Shown here: positions 19,375-28,178 of the stretch, in pieces
Layout of the letters: each line of letters begins with the position of its first letter
Numbering within the stretch: position 1 is the stretch's first letter
Assembly (NCBI GenBank): GCA_001898385.1
Contig: MKTT01000068.1
Location: 1 to 64,000 of the forward strand
Source: Planctomycetales bacterium 71-10
GTDB lineage: Bacteria > Planctomycetota > Planctomycetia > Isosphaerales > Isosphaeraceae
Length of the DNA stretch: 64,000 bases
Reading direction: 5' to 3'
Notes under the pieces: model-generated
Seen by the model: the letters and a program-made list of their open reading frames with translations, nothing else
Told to the model about the DNA's origin: nothing
Databases searched by the model: none
Translations under genes and position numbers: made by a program

Positions 19375-19805
19375 CGGGAGAGAACCCTTCCCGCCGCCTG
19401 GCCCGTCCCTGGGCCGCCGCCCACGCCGATCCGTCCCGGATTCGACGGCCCCGGCCTCGCACGCCGGGCGTCCCGGGGGAATCCCCGACCTCGGCTCATG
19501 GGAGACGAGCCGTCGGCCGATCGATAAGGGCTGAGACCTTGTTCGGCTTGCGCCGGATGCGTCGATTTTGACGAATTCCTCAAGGGCGCCGGTCGTCGGA
19601 CCCGATTATCGAACAAGGTGTGCCGAATCTCCAGGGTCATCCACCCGCGGGGGATGACCGCTACCATCCGATCGGACCGGCCGGGGCGCACGTCTTCCCG
19701 CCCCGGGGGGACGAGAGGGATGGGGCCGACGCCTTGGGCGACCGCACGGGGGGCCCCCGCGGAACCGACGCCCGGGAGAGCCTCCTGGCATAGGGGAATT
19801 GATCC
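19375..19805. other. Intergenic region with a spaced 10-bp inverted repeat
   Basis: 431 bp between a minus-strand HTH gene and a plus-strand exported protein. ACCTTGTTCG (19536-19545) and its exact complement CGAACAAGGT (19610-19619) are 64 nt apart. Nothing between or outside them resembles a transposase. A pair of operator half-sites or a long stem-loop are possible readings. No RNA gene was recognised. Confidence 0.45.
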
Positions 19806-21578
19806 ATGTCGACGCGAAAGCGAACGCCCTCGAGACGCTCCCTCCGGCCCATGGCCGAGGGCCTGGAAACCCGCCAAGTGCTTTCCTCGTACTCGACGAT
19901 CCCGTCGGCGACGGTCTCCGGGACGGACGCGGACGGCGACAAGTGGACCCTGACCCTCTACGGGCCCGGGACCATGAACGTCGTCGACCAGCAGGGCGAC
20001 GCCTTCACCAAGGCGACCGCCGGCACGCCCGACCTGATCAACACGATCACCGTCGCGGGGACGGTAACCCACTCCAGCCGGCTCGTCGGCACCGTGACCA
20101 AGGGGGCCGACGGCGACGGCAAGGTCTTCTTCCAGAATTTGAACATCCAGAACAACGGCGCCTACGACCAGATCGACCCGAACTGGGTGCAGCGCCGCGG
20201 GACGCTCGCCCAGAACGGCATCGCCCTGGTGGACATGCCGGATTTCTGGCTGGGCCGGACCAGCACGGCGACGCCGACCGCGACGTCCGACATCCACTCC
20301 AGCTTCAAGCTGGCCGGCGGGATCTCGGCCCCCGAGGGGATCAACGTCCTGCGGTTCGGCGGCGTGGACGTGAACTACACCCCGACCGGCGGGACCTATC
20401 TGCCGAACTCGGGCCAGAGCAACGAGTTCGTCGTGAACCTGGGCCTGCCGATCTCCACCGGCACGAGCATCATCGTCGACGCCGTCCACACCAGCGCCGG
20501 CACGACGACCGGCAGCAACAACACCACGGTCGTCAATCAGCAGAGCGTGACCTTCCTCGTCACGGGGCGGCTCAACCTCTTCCAGGCCAACGAGATCACG
20601 GGTGCCACCGCGGCCAACCTGATCCCGACCCAGTTCACGCCGGGCGCGACCACCCCGCTCGCCGGCGGTACGTACCTGGTCTCCCAGGGCGGGGACGTGA
20701 CCGGGCAGATCGGCTACGTCCGGGTGGGCGGGGACGCCACGAACTTCACGACCTTCGCCACGGCGAGCAGCATCTTCACCAGCGGCGCCGGCGACACGCT
20801 CGACCCCAAGATCACCAACTTCATGGTGGGCGGCGAGACGAACAACGTCATGCTCATCGCCCCGGCGGGCTCGCGCGACGTCTCGTTCGGCCGCGGCATG
20901 GACAACGTGGTCATCAACAGCCACGTCATCGACCACCTGCACGCCAACCGCGGCGCGGTCAACTCGAAGGTGACGGTCTCGCGGACGCTGGACAACCTGA
21001 AGCTGGGCGGCGACCTGGTGAACTCGTTCATCCAGTCGGGCTACTCGCAGTCGCTCACGTCGCAGGCGGTCTCGTACTCCACCGGCGGCGGGGCGTTCAA
21101 CGGCGTGGCCCCGCGGGCGATCGACAACCGGACGTTCAACGACTTCGCCGGCCAGTCGCTCCCCTCGGCCCACGGCGGCGGCGGGATCAACGCCCAGATC
21201 GCCGGCAGCGTGGTCAACTCGGTGGTGTCGGTGTCGGTCGACCCGGATCCCTCCGGCATCAACGACCCCGGCGAGTTCGAGCAGGTCACGACCAAGCGGT
21301 TCCCGTTCGGCGCGCCCCAGAACATCGTGCTGCCGCGCGGCTACATCAGCGCGAAGATCGAGGGGGAGATCGACAACTCGGGCCTCCAGGGGTCGATCGT
21401 CTCGGCCGACGTCCCTTCGGACACGGCCTTCTTCGCCAAGCGCGTCAGCGTCGTGAAGGGTGCGGTGCTCCCGCCCAAGGTGGACACCGCCCCCTTCAGC
21501 CGCAAGCTCAACTACAGCAAGGCGCAGGACGCCTTGAAGGGCCTGTGGCACGTCAACACCGGCAGGAACCGGGGCTAG
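19806..21578 (+). CDS. Large exported protein with LEPR-XLL-like N-terminal motif
   Basis: 590 residues. The first 28 residues are very basic and include SRRSLRPMAEGLETRQVLSS, which follows the LEPR-XLL pattern (R.LRP..E.LE.R.LLS) found at the N-terminus of many giant or surface proteins in Planctomycetes and thought to direct export. The body is almost cysteine-free, rich in Thr, Gly, Asn, Val and Asp, and shows repeated strand patterns (TLTLYGPGTMNVVDQ, GQIGYVRVGGDATNF, RTLDNLKLGGDLVNSFIQ) that suggest a beta-helix or beta-solenoid. No enzymatic motif is visible. Its stop codon shares CTAG with the stop of convergent purD. Confidence 0.75.
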   Translation: MSTRKRTPSRRSLRPMAEGLETRQVLSSYSTIPSATVSGTDADGDKWTLTLYGPGTMNVVDQQGDAFTKATAGTPDLINTITVAGTVTHSSRLVGTVTKGADGDGKVFFQNLNIQNNGAYDQIDPNWVQRRGTLAQNGIALVDMPDFWLGRTSTATPTATSDIHSSFKLAGGISAPEGINVLRFGGVDVNYTPTGGTYLPNSGQSNEFVVNLGLPISTGTSIIVDAVHTSAGTTTGSNNTTVVNQQSVTFLVTGRLNLFQANEITGATAANLIPTQFTPGATTPLAGGTYLVSQGGDVTGQIGYVRVGGDATNFTTFATASSIFTSGAGDTLDPKITNFMVGGETNNVMLIAPAGSRDVSFGRGMDNVVINSHVIDHLHANRGAVNSKVTVSRTLDNLKLGGDLVNSFIQSGYSQSLTSQAVSYSTGGGAFNGVAPRAIDNRTFNDFAGQSLPSAHGGGGINAQIAGSVVNSVVSVSVDPDPSGINDPGEFEQVTTKRFPFGAPQNIVLPRGYISAKIEGEIDNSGLQGSIVSADVPSDTAFFAKRVSVVKGAVLPPKVDTAPFSRKLNYSKAQDALKGLWHVNTGRNRG

Positions 21579-23086
21579 GAGCCCGCCGGGGGGGCGATCC
21601 CCTCGGCGACGTCCCGGCGGTAGATGCCGCCGGGGAAGCGGATGGCCGCGACGGCCTTGTAGGCGCGGTCGCGGGCCGCCTCGAGGTCGTCGCCCAGGGC
21701 GGTGACGTTGAGCACCCGGCCGCCGTCGCTGACGACGCGGGGGTCGCGCCCGGGCTCGGGATCGGGCCGCAGCTTGGTGCCGGCGTGGAAGACCTTCACG
21801 TCCTTCATGGCGTCGGCCGCGGCCAGGTTCTGGATGACGCGGTTCCGCTCGTAGTGGCCGGGGTAGCCCTCGGCCGCCATGACCACCGTCACCGAGGGCC
21901 GCGGGTCCCACTCCAATTCGGTCGAGTCCAGCCGCTCGTCGACCACGGCCTCCAGGGCGTCCAGGAGGTCGGACTTGAGCCGCATGAGGATGACCTGGGT
22001 CTCCGGGTCGCCGAAGCGGACGTTGAACTCCAGGACCTTGGGGCCCTGGTTGGTCAGCATCAGGCCGGCGTACAGCACGCCGCGGAACGGCCGGCGGGCG
22101 CGCTTCAGGGCGTGGACGATCGGCACGAGGATCTCGCGCTCGACCTCCTCCATCAGCTCGGGCGTGACCATCGGGGTCGGGGAGAAGGCCCCCATCCCGC
22201 CCGTGTTGGGCCCCTCGTCGCCGTCGAGGGCCCGCTTGTAGTCCTGGCTGGAGGCCAGGGGGATGATGGTGCGGCCGTCGGTCAGGGCCAGGACGCTCGT
22301 CTCCCGGCCGTCGAGCCGCTCCTCGATCAGCAGCCGGTCGCCGGCCTGGCCGTAGATGCGCCGGACCATGATCTGGTCGATGGCGTCGAGCGCCTGCCGG
22401 AGGTTGCCGCAGACGTAGACCCCCTTGCCGGCCGCCAGGCCGTCGGCCTTGACCACCAGCCCGACCGGGCAGGAGAGGACGGCCTCGCGCGCCTCGGCGA
22501 TCGAGGAATAAGCCTTCCGGGCCCCGCGGTCCTCGATCTCGACCTGGACGCCGGGCCCCATCATCTCGCGCGGGTCGAGGATCCGATCGACGGCGTCGAG
22601 GGCCTCGGCCGCGGTCCGGCAGTGGATCGTGTTGCGGATCGTGGACCGGCCGCGGGACCGGATGACCAGGGCGACCTCGCGCGAGAGGACGTAGTGCTCC
22701 GCGTCGGGGGCGCCCCGGAAGACCCGGTAGTCGGCCGTGGGGATGCCCGCCTGGCGCATCAGGTCCTTGGAGAAGACCTTGCTCCCCTCCAACTCGGCGG
22801 CGTCGCGCCTCGGGCCGAAGATCCGCAGGCCCTCCTTCTGGAAGAAGTCGACGAGCCCCTTGGTGAGCGGCTCCTCGGGCCCGACGACGGTCAGGCCGAT
22901 CCCCTCGCGGCGGGCGAACTGGGCCAGGCCGCGGAGGTCGTGGGGCTCGATGGCGACGTTCTGCACGTCCAGGGCCGTGCCCGCATTCCCGGGGGCGCAG
23001 TAGACCGCCGTGACTCGCGGCGACTGCTTGAGCTTCCAGCAGAGGGCGTGCTCGCGGCCCCCCTTGCCGATGACCAGGACTTTCAC
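21575..23086 (-). CDS. purD: Phosphoribosylamine-glycine ligase with an internal insertion
   Basis: 503 residues; GAR synthetase, third step of purine synthesis, ATP-grasp fold. The N-terminal domain starts MKVLVIGKGGREHALCWKL and contains APGNAGT and VVGPEEPL; the ATP-grasp region contains VVKADGLAAGKGV, DGRTIIPLASSQDYKRA, GPNTGGMGAFSP and EFNVRFGDPETQ. Most bacterial PurD proteins are about 420-430 residues. Here about 75 extra residues lie between YRVFRGAPDAEHYV (about 121-133) and CPVGLVVKADG (206-216), containing VALVIRSRGRSTIRNTIHC and QVEIEDRGARKAYSS. The gene stands alone. Confidence 0.92.
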   Translation of the reverse strand: MKVLVIGKGGREHALCWKLKQSPRVTAVYCAPGNAGTALDVQNVAIEPHDLRGLAQFARREGIGLTVVGPEEPLTKGLVDFFQKEGLRIFGPRRDAAELEGSKVFSKDLMRQAGIPTADYRVFRGAPDAEHYVLSREVALVIRSRGRSTIRNTIHCRTAAEALDAVDRILDPREMMGPGVQVEIEDRGARKAYSSIAEAREAVLSCPVGLVVKADGLAAGKGVYVCGNLRQALDAIDQIMVRRIYGQAGDRLLIEERLDGRETSVLALTDGRTIIPLASSQDYKRALDGDEGPNTGGMGAFSPTPMVTPELMEEVEREILVPIVHALKRARRPFRGVLYAGLMLTNQGPKVLEFNVRFGDPETQVILMRLKSDLLDALEAVVDERLDSTELEWDPRPSVTVVMAAEGYPGHYERNRVIQNLAAADAMKDVKVFHAGTKLRPDPEPGRDPRVVSDGGRVLNVTALGDDLEAARDRAYKAVAAIRFPGGIYRRDVAEGIAPPAGS

Positions 23087-23346
23087 GACGTCGACCCCCA
23101 GGAAAAATGCGCAGGGCGAACCTCTCGGGCGTCGGCCGCCTCGGAAGGCGACCGGAGGCCGCCTCGCGCCTCGGGCCGAGGGCTCGCCGTCTCCAAGGGT
23201 GATATTTTAAAGTCGACCCCGCCCCGCGCACAGCACCGACCCGCCGGAGTCCCCCCCCTCGGCGCGCTTCGCGTGGCGTAGGTCGTCGCGCCGGCGTAAG
23301 ATGGGGGGAGAAGCGTCCGCCTTCCCAACGTCCGGAGTCCCCGATC

Positions 23347-24363
23347 GTGAAGAACGTAGCCGTCGTCGGCGCCAGCGGCGCCGTGGGCGAGAGGATGATC
23401 CGCCTCTTGGAGGAGCGCGAGTTCCCGCTCGCGTCCATCAAGTTCCTGGCCTCCGAGCGGAGCGCGGGCAAGACGGTGACGTTCCGCGGCGAGAAACACA
23501 CGGTCCGGAAGCTGGAGAAGGGCGAGTTCGAAGGCGTCGACATCGTCCTGTCCAGCACGCCGGGGGGCGTCTCGCTGGAGTGGAGCCCGATCGCCGCCGC
23601 GGCCGGCGCGGTCGTGGTCGACAACTCCAGCGCCTTCCGCATGGACCCGACGGTCCCGCTGGTCGTCCCGGAGGTCAACCCCCAGGACGTGGCGAAGAAT
23701 CGGGGGATCATCGCCAACCCCAACTGCTCCACGATCCAGATGGTCGTGGCCCTCAAGCCGCTGCACGACGCCTTCAAGGTCAAGCGGGTCGTCGTCAGCA
23801 CCTATCAGTCGGCCTCGGGCGCCGGGCAGAAGGGGATCGACGAGTACGAGGCCCAGGCCCGCGCCTTCGGCCGTGGCGAGCCGGTGCCGTCGCCCGCCAA
23901 GTTCGCCCACCCCATCTTCAACAACTGCCTCCCCCACATCGACGACTTCCTCCCCAATGGCTACACCAAGGAGGAGATCAAGATGGTGAACGAGACCCGC
24001 AAGATCCTGGGGGACGATTCCATCGACGTCGTCCCGACGTGCGTGCGGGTCCCGGTGTCGTACTCGCACAGCGAGTCCATCCTCGTCGAGACCGAGAGCC
24101 CCGTCTCGGCCGACGCCGCCCGGGCGCTGTGGGCGAAGGCGCCGGGCGTGACCGTGGTCGACGACCCGACCGCGAAGCGGTACCCGCTGGCCGCCTCGGC
24201 CGAGGGCCGCGACGACGTCTTCGTCGGCCGGATCCGCAACGACCTCAAGAACCCGAACGCCCTGCTGTTCTGGTGCGTCAGCGACAACCTCCGCAAGGGC
24301 GCCGCCACCAACGCCGTCCAGATCGCCGAGGTCCTGCTGAAGCTCGAACCCGCCCGCGCGTGA
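23347..24363 (+). CDS. asd: Aspartate-semialdehyde dehydrogenase
   Basis: 338 residues, the usual size. It makes aspartate semialdehyde for lysine, threonine, methionine and diaminopimelate synthesis. VAVVGASGAVGERMIRLLEE is the NADP-binding Rossmann start; STPGGVSLEW, VDNSSAFRMD and VPEVNP follow; Cys127 in NPNCSTIQ is the catalytic nucleophile; KRVVVSTYQSASGAGQKG and the C-terminal RIRNDL...WCVSDNLRKGAATNAVQIAE segment complete the family pattern. The start is GTG at 23347, preceded by GGAG. truA starts 16 bp after the stop, so they are likely co-transcribed. Confidence 0.95.
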   Translation: MKNVAVVGASGAVGERMIRLLEEREFPLASIKFLASERSAGKTVTFRGEKHTVRKLEKGEFEGVDIVLSSTPGGVSLEWSPIAAAAGAVVVDNSSAFRMDPTVPLVVPEVNPQDVAKNRGIIANPNCSTIQMVVALKPLHDAFKVKRVVVSTYQSASGAGQKGIDEYEAQARAFGRGEPVPSPAKFAHPIFNNCLPHIDDFLPNGYTKEEIKMVNETRKILGDDSIDVVPTCVRVPVSYSHSESILVETESPVSADAARALWAKAPGVTVVDDPTAKRYPLAASAEGRDDVFVGRIRNDLKNPNALLFWCVSDNLRKGAATNAVQIAEVLLKLEPARA

Positions 24364-24379
24364 GCCGACCACCCCGGAC

Positions 24380-25147
24380 ATGCGCAACATCAAGCTGACG
24401 ATCGCCTACGACGGCACGGACTTCCACGGCTGGCAGCGCCAGCCCGGCCTGCGCACCGTGCAGTCCGTGCTCGACGAGGCGATCGGGCGGCTCACCGGGG
24501 CCGCCCCGAACACCAACGCCAGCGGCCGGACCGACGCGGGCGTCCACGCGATCGGCCAGGTCGTCCACTTCCTGACCGCCGCGCGGCACGAGCCCGCCGT
24601 CTACGTCCGGGCCCTCAACAACATGCTGCCGCGCGACGTCCGCATCCGCGAGGCGGCCGAGGTCCCGCAGGCGTTCCACGCCACGCTCGACGCCCGCTCC
24701 AAGCGGTATCGCTACCGGATCGACAACGACCAGTACGCCAGCCCGTTCGAACTCCGGCACGCCTGGCACGTCTTCCACCGGCTCGACGTCGACGCCATGA
24801 ACCGCGCCGGCTCCGCCCTGCTGGGCCGGCACGACTTCCGGAGCTTCGAGACCGACTGGCCCAACCGCCTCAGCTCGGTCCGGACGATCTACGACGTGGA
24901 GGCCACGCGCCACGGCGACGTCGTCCACCTGGAGGTCGAGGCCGACGGCTTCCTCTATAACATGGTCCGGGCGATCGCCGGCACGCTCATGATGGTCGGG
25001 GCCGGGAAGCGGCCCGAATCCTGGGTGGGCGAGGTACTCCGCGCCGAGGACCGCGTCGTGGCCGGCCCCAACGCCCCGGCCCGCGGGCTGTTCCTGCTCC
25101 GCGTCAATTACGACCGCACGCCCGAGGTCCGAGCCCCCTCGCCATGA
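24380..25147 (+). CDS. truA: tRNA pseudouridine(38-40) synthase
   Basis: 255 residues. The catalytic aspartate is Asp52 in GRTDAGVHA, and the start IKLTIAYDGTDFHGWQRQP and the C-terminal NMVRAIAGTLMMVGAGKR are diagnostic of TruA. It modifies uridines in the anticodon stem of many tRNAs. The final codons overlap the start of the following glycosyltransferase by 4 bp (ATGA at 25144-25147). Length and domain order are standard. Confidence 0.95.
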   Translation: MRNIKLTIAYDGTDFHGWQRQPGLRTVQSVLDEAIGRLTGAAPNTNASGRTDAGVHAIGQVVHFLTAARHEPAVYVRALNNMLPRDVRIREAAEVPQAFHATLDARSKRYRYRIDNDQYASPFELRHAWHVFHRLDVDAMNRAGSALLGRHDFRSFETDWPNRLSSVRTIYDVEATRHGDVVHLEVEADGFLYNMVRAIAGTLMMVGAGKRPESWVGEVLRAEDRVVAGPNAPARGLFLLRVNYDRTPEVRAPSP

Positions 25148-26313
25148 AGATCGTCCACGTCATCACCCGCCTGATCCTCGGCGGCGCGCAGGAGAACACG
25201 CTCCTGACCGTCGAGGGCCTGCATCATCGTTACGGCGACGACGTCACGCTCATCACCGGACCGGCCGAGGGGCCCGAAGGGGACCTCTTCCGCCGCGCGG
25301 AGGAGCAGGGGCTCAAGGTCGAGCTGACGCCCCACCTGATCCGTGCCGTCAGCCCGGCCACCGACTGGAAGGCGTATCGCGAGCTGCGCCGGGCGTTCCG
25401 ACGGCTCAAGCCGGACGTCGTCCACACGCACAGCTCGAAGGCCGGCATCGTCGGCCGCGCCGCCGCCTGGCGCGAGCGCGTCCCGGCCGTCGTCCACACC
25501 ATCCACGGCCTGCCGTTCGGCCCGTTCGAGTCGGCCCGCCGCAACCGCCTGTACGTCGCCCTGGAGCGATGGGCCGCGAGGCGCTGCCACGCCATCGTCA
25601 GCGTGTGCGACGCCATGACGGAACAGGCGCTCGCCGCGGGCGTCGGCCGTCCCGAGCAGTTCAGCACCGTCTACAGCGGGATGGACGCCGATGCGTTCCT
25701 GCACCCGCGGCGGGCTCGCGACGACGTCCGCCGCGAACTGGGATTGGCCCCGGAGCACGTCGCGTTCGCGACCGTCGCCCGGCTGTTCGAGCTGAAGGGT
25801 CACGACGACATCATCGCCGCCGCGCCCGCGATCCTGGGAGCCGACCCGAACGTCCGCTTCGTCTGGATCGGCGACGGCGTCCTGCGCGAGAAGCTGATCG
25901 CCGAGCTGGAATCGAAGGGGATCCGCGACGCCTTCATCCTGACCGGCCTCGTCCCGCCCGACCGCATCCCGGAACTGCTGAACGGCGTCGACGCGGTCAT
26001 CCACCCGAGCCTCCGCGAGGGGCTGGCGCGTGTGCTGCCGCAATCGCTCCTCGTGGGACGGCCGGCGATCAGCTACGACGTCGACGGGGCCCGCGAGGTC
26101 GTCACGCCCGAGACGGGCGTCCTGCTGAAGCCCCGCGATCTCTCGGGGTTGACCGAGGCCGTCTTGCGGCTCGCCGCCGACGCCTCGTTGCGGGACCGGC
26201 TGGGCTCGGAAGGACGACGACGCTTCGCCGACCAGTTCCGCCACGAGACGATGACGTCGCAGCTCCGCTCACTTTACGAGCGGCTCCTCGCCGGACGAGG
26301 CCCGGGCCGTTGA
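25144..26313 (+). CDS. Glycosyltransferase family 4
   Basis: 389 residues with GT-B architecture. The N-terminal half has IVHVITRLILGGAQENTLLTVEGLHHRYGDDVTLI, DVVHTHSSKAGIVGRAAAWRE and VVHTIHGLPFGPFES, all typical of GT4 acceptor domains. The C-terminal half has VATVARLFELKGHDDIIAAA, WIGDGVLREKLIAELESKG, and VIHPSLREGLARVLPQSLLVG with the E-x7-E nucleotide-sugar motif. It probably transfers a sugar to a lipid-linked or polysaccharide acceptor at the inner face of the membrane; donor and acceptor are unknown. ATG overlaps truA by 4 bp. Its last 45 bp overlap the end of the convergent GT39 gene. Confidence 0.88.
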   Translation: MKIVHVITRLILGGAQENTLLTVEGLHHRYGDDVTLITGPAEGPEGDLFRRAEEQGLKVELTPHLIRAVSPATDWKAYRELRRAFRRLKPDVVHTHSSKAGIVGRAAAWRERVPAVVHTIHGLPFGPFESARRNRLYVALERWAARRCHAIVSVCDAMTEQALAAGVGRPEQFSTVYSGMDADAFLHPRRARDDVRRELGLAPEHVAFATVARLFELKGHDDIIAAAPAILGADPNVRFVWIGDGVLREKLIAELESKGIRDAFILTGLVPPDRIPELLNGVDAVIHPSLREGLARVLPQSLLVGRPAISYDVDGAREVVTPETGVLLKPRDLSGLTEAVLRLAADASLRDRLGSEGRRRFADQFRHETMTSQLRSLYERLLAGRGPGR

Positions 26314-27981
26314 GGCGTCGGGGGCGCTCCGGATGACGGCCAGGTGGAGCGTCGTCGATTTCCCCTTCGCCGGGTTGAAGCCGACGACGTCCTCGATCTT
26401 CTCGAAGGTCACTCCGAACTTCTTTTCGAAGACGGGCCACTCGGCGGGGGTGACCGCGGTGATCATGGCTCCGCACTTCTCCAACCTTCGGCGCAGCTCG
26501 CCCGCCTCCCGCGTGAGGGCGATCGGCGAGCCGAAGGCGTAGATGACGCCCGGTTCCTGGTAGCCCATCAGCAGCGGATCGAGCCCCGTCCTCGCGCGCA
26601 GCTCCGCCATGCGTTCGCCGACGATCCGCGAGACGCGCAGGGGCTCGGCCGCCGGCAGCAGCCATCCCCCGATCAGCAGCATCATCCCGCCCGACGCGCC
26701 CGCGAGCCACCGGGCCCCGGCCCAGGTCTGGCCGCGATGGAGGTGCAGCAGCCCGGCCGCGGTGCCCAGCCCCAGGACGAGCCCGCAGGCGACCAGCGGC
26801 AAGCCCAGCCCGCTCGGGGCCGCGACCGCCGAGGCCGCCATCCCGACCCCGGCCGCGACGCCGATCCCGGCGATCATGCCCTGCGCCAGCCTCCCCAGCG
26901 TCCAGCGCCGGAGCGTCACCTCCTGGCGGGCGACGGACTTCACCACCCACGCCGCCAGCAGCGCGCAGGCGGGGTAGGCGGGCAGGTAGTAATGGATGAG
27001 CTTCGTCCGCACGCACTCCAGCAGGATGAAGGGCCCGACGATCCAGGCCGTCAGGTAGGCCAGGTTGGGGTCGACCTTCCGCCGCTTCCAGGCCGCGACG
27101 ATCCCCATCGGGACCAGGCACGACCACGGGAAGAATAGGACCGTCGACATCGCCGCGTAATAGCCCGGATACGCGCCGTGCTCCTCCATCTCGGACGAGA
27201 CGCGTTGGAGGAGCTGCTGCTTGACCGCCACCTCCAGGAACTCCCCGCGCGTCGCGCCGATCATCAGGACGAACCAGGGAGCGGCCAGGATCGAACAGAT
27301 CAGCAATCCGCGACGCCACTCCAGCCGTCGCCAGACCGTCGCCACGGGGCAGCCCCACCACCAGGCCGGCAGGGCGATCGCGGCCAGCAGGGCGGGCGCG
27401 ACCGGCCCCTTCGTCAGCATGGCCAGGGAGAGCGCGACCCAGAACGCGACCGCGATCGGCCGCGACTCGCGACGCGCCAACTCGTAGAGGCAGAGCTGAC
27501 ATCCCATCAGCCAGAATGAGAGCGTGGCGTCGGTCGTCGCCATCTTGGACTCGGCGACCATGATCGGCGAGACGGCGAGCATCAGGGCCGCGAGGAATCC
27601 CGCCCTCGCCCCCAGCATCCTCCGCCCGAGCCCCCAGACGAGCAGGCACGTCCCCGTCCCGGCCAGCGCCGAGTGGAGGCGCATGCCCGCGGGGCCCTCG
27701 CCCAGGACGGCGGTCGCCAGGCCCATCAGCCAGTAGGTCAGGATCGGCTTGTGATGGCGGGGCTCGCCGTTGAACGTGGGGAACAGCCAGTCGCCCCGGG
27801 CCCGCATCTCGTGGACGGCCACCGCGTTGCGGGGCTCGTCCCGGTCCCAGAGCCCGGTCCGGCCGTTGCCGGCCAGGTAAAGGGCCAGGCACAGGGAGGC
27901 CAGGGCGAGCGGCTCGATCCAGGCCGGCCGGGCCTTCGGGGCGAGGGCGGCGGGCGGGGAAGCTTCCGGCTCCATCGTCAT
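26269..27981 (-). CDS. ArnT-like family 39 glycosyltransferase
   Basis: 570 residues with about 10-12 membrane segments. The first periplasmic loop has GLWDRDEPRNAVAVHEMRARG with the acidic D-x-D-E-P catalytic/metal pattern of PMT/ArnT enzymes, followed by GEPRHHKPILTYWLMGLA (K-P-x-x-x-Y-W). A C-terminal soluble domain of about 150 residues begins after the last helix (near residue 430). These enzymes use polyprenyl-phosphate sugars to glycosylate lipids or proteins outside the membrane. The stop is at 26269, so the gene runs 45 bp into the coding end of the convergent GT4 gene. Confidence 0.85.
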   Translation of the reverse strand: MTMEPEASPPAALAPKARPAWIEPLALASLCLALYLAGNGRTGLWDRDEPRNAVAVHEMRARGDWLFPTFNGEPRHHKPILTYWLMGLATAVLGEGPAGMRLHSALAGTGTCLLVWGLGRRMLGARAGFLAALMLAVSPIMVAESKMATTDATLSFWLMGCQLCLYELARRESRPIAVAFWVALSLAMLTKGPVAPALLAAIALPAWWWGCPVATVWRRLEWRRGLLICSILAAPWFVLMIGATRGEFLEVAVKQQLLQRVSSEMEEHGAYPGYYAAMSTVLFFPWSCLVPMGIVAAWKRRKVDPNLAYLTAWIVGPFILLECVRTKLIHYYLPAYPACALLAAWVVKSVARQEVTLRRWTLGRLAQGMIAGIGVAAGVGMAASAVAAPSGLGLPLVACGLVLGLGTAAGLLHLHRGQTWAGARWLAGASGGMMLLIGGWLLPAAEPLRVSRIVGERMAELRARTGLDPLLMGYQEPGVIYAFGSPIALTREAGELRRRLEKCGAMITAVTPAEWPVFEKKFGVTFEKIEDVVGFNPAKGKSTTLHLAVIRSAPDASTARASSGEEPLVK

Positions 27982-28178
27982 CCTCCATGCGGGCGGGGAG
28001 GCGAGCCGGATTGGCTCGCCGAAGTCCGCGCGCCAGCGGCCCGGACCCTCAACTCCCGTCCGGGGCCTAGTATAATCGGGGGACCGAATCGGGCGAGAGC
28101 GTTTCGCGCGTCGACCCGTCGACGATCTCGCTCCCGCGGGGCGACCGTCGCCCGAGTGTCCGAGGAGGACGACGCAGG

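Noticed and set aside
19536..19619. Spaced inverted repeat as terminal repeats of an insertion sequence
   Set aside because: Only 64 nt separate the arms and there is no transposase or target-site duplication.
19371..23801. 1476-codon minus-strand frame
   Set aside because: It runs opposite the LEPR-type gene and through purD in the wrong frame; no family similarity, so treated as a GC-driven shadow.
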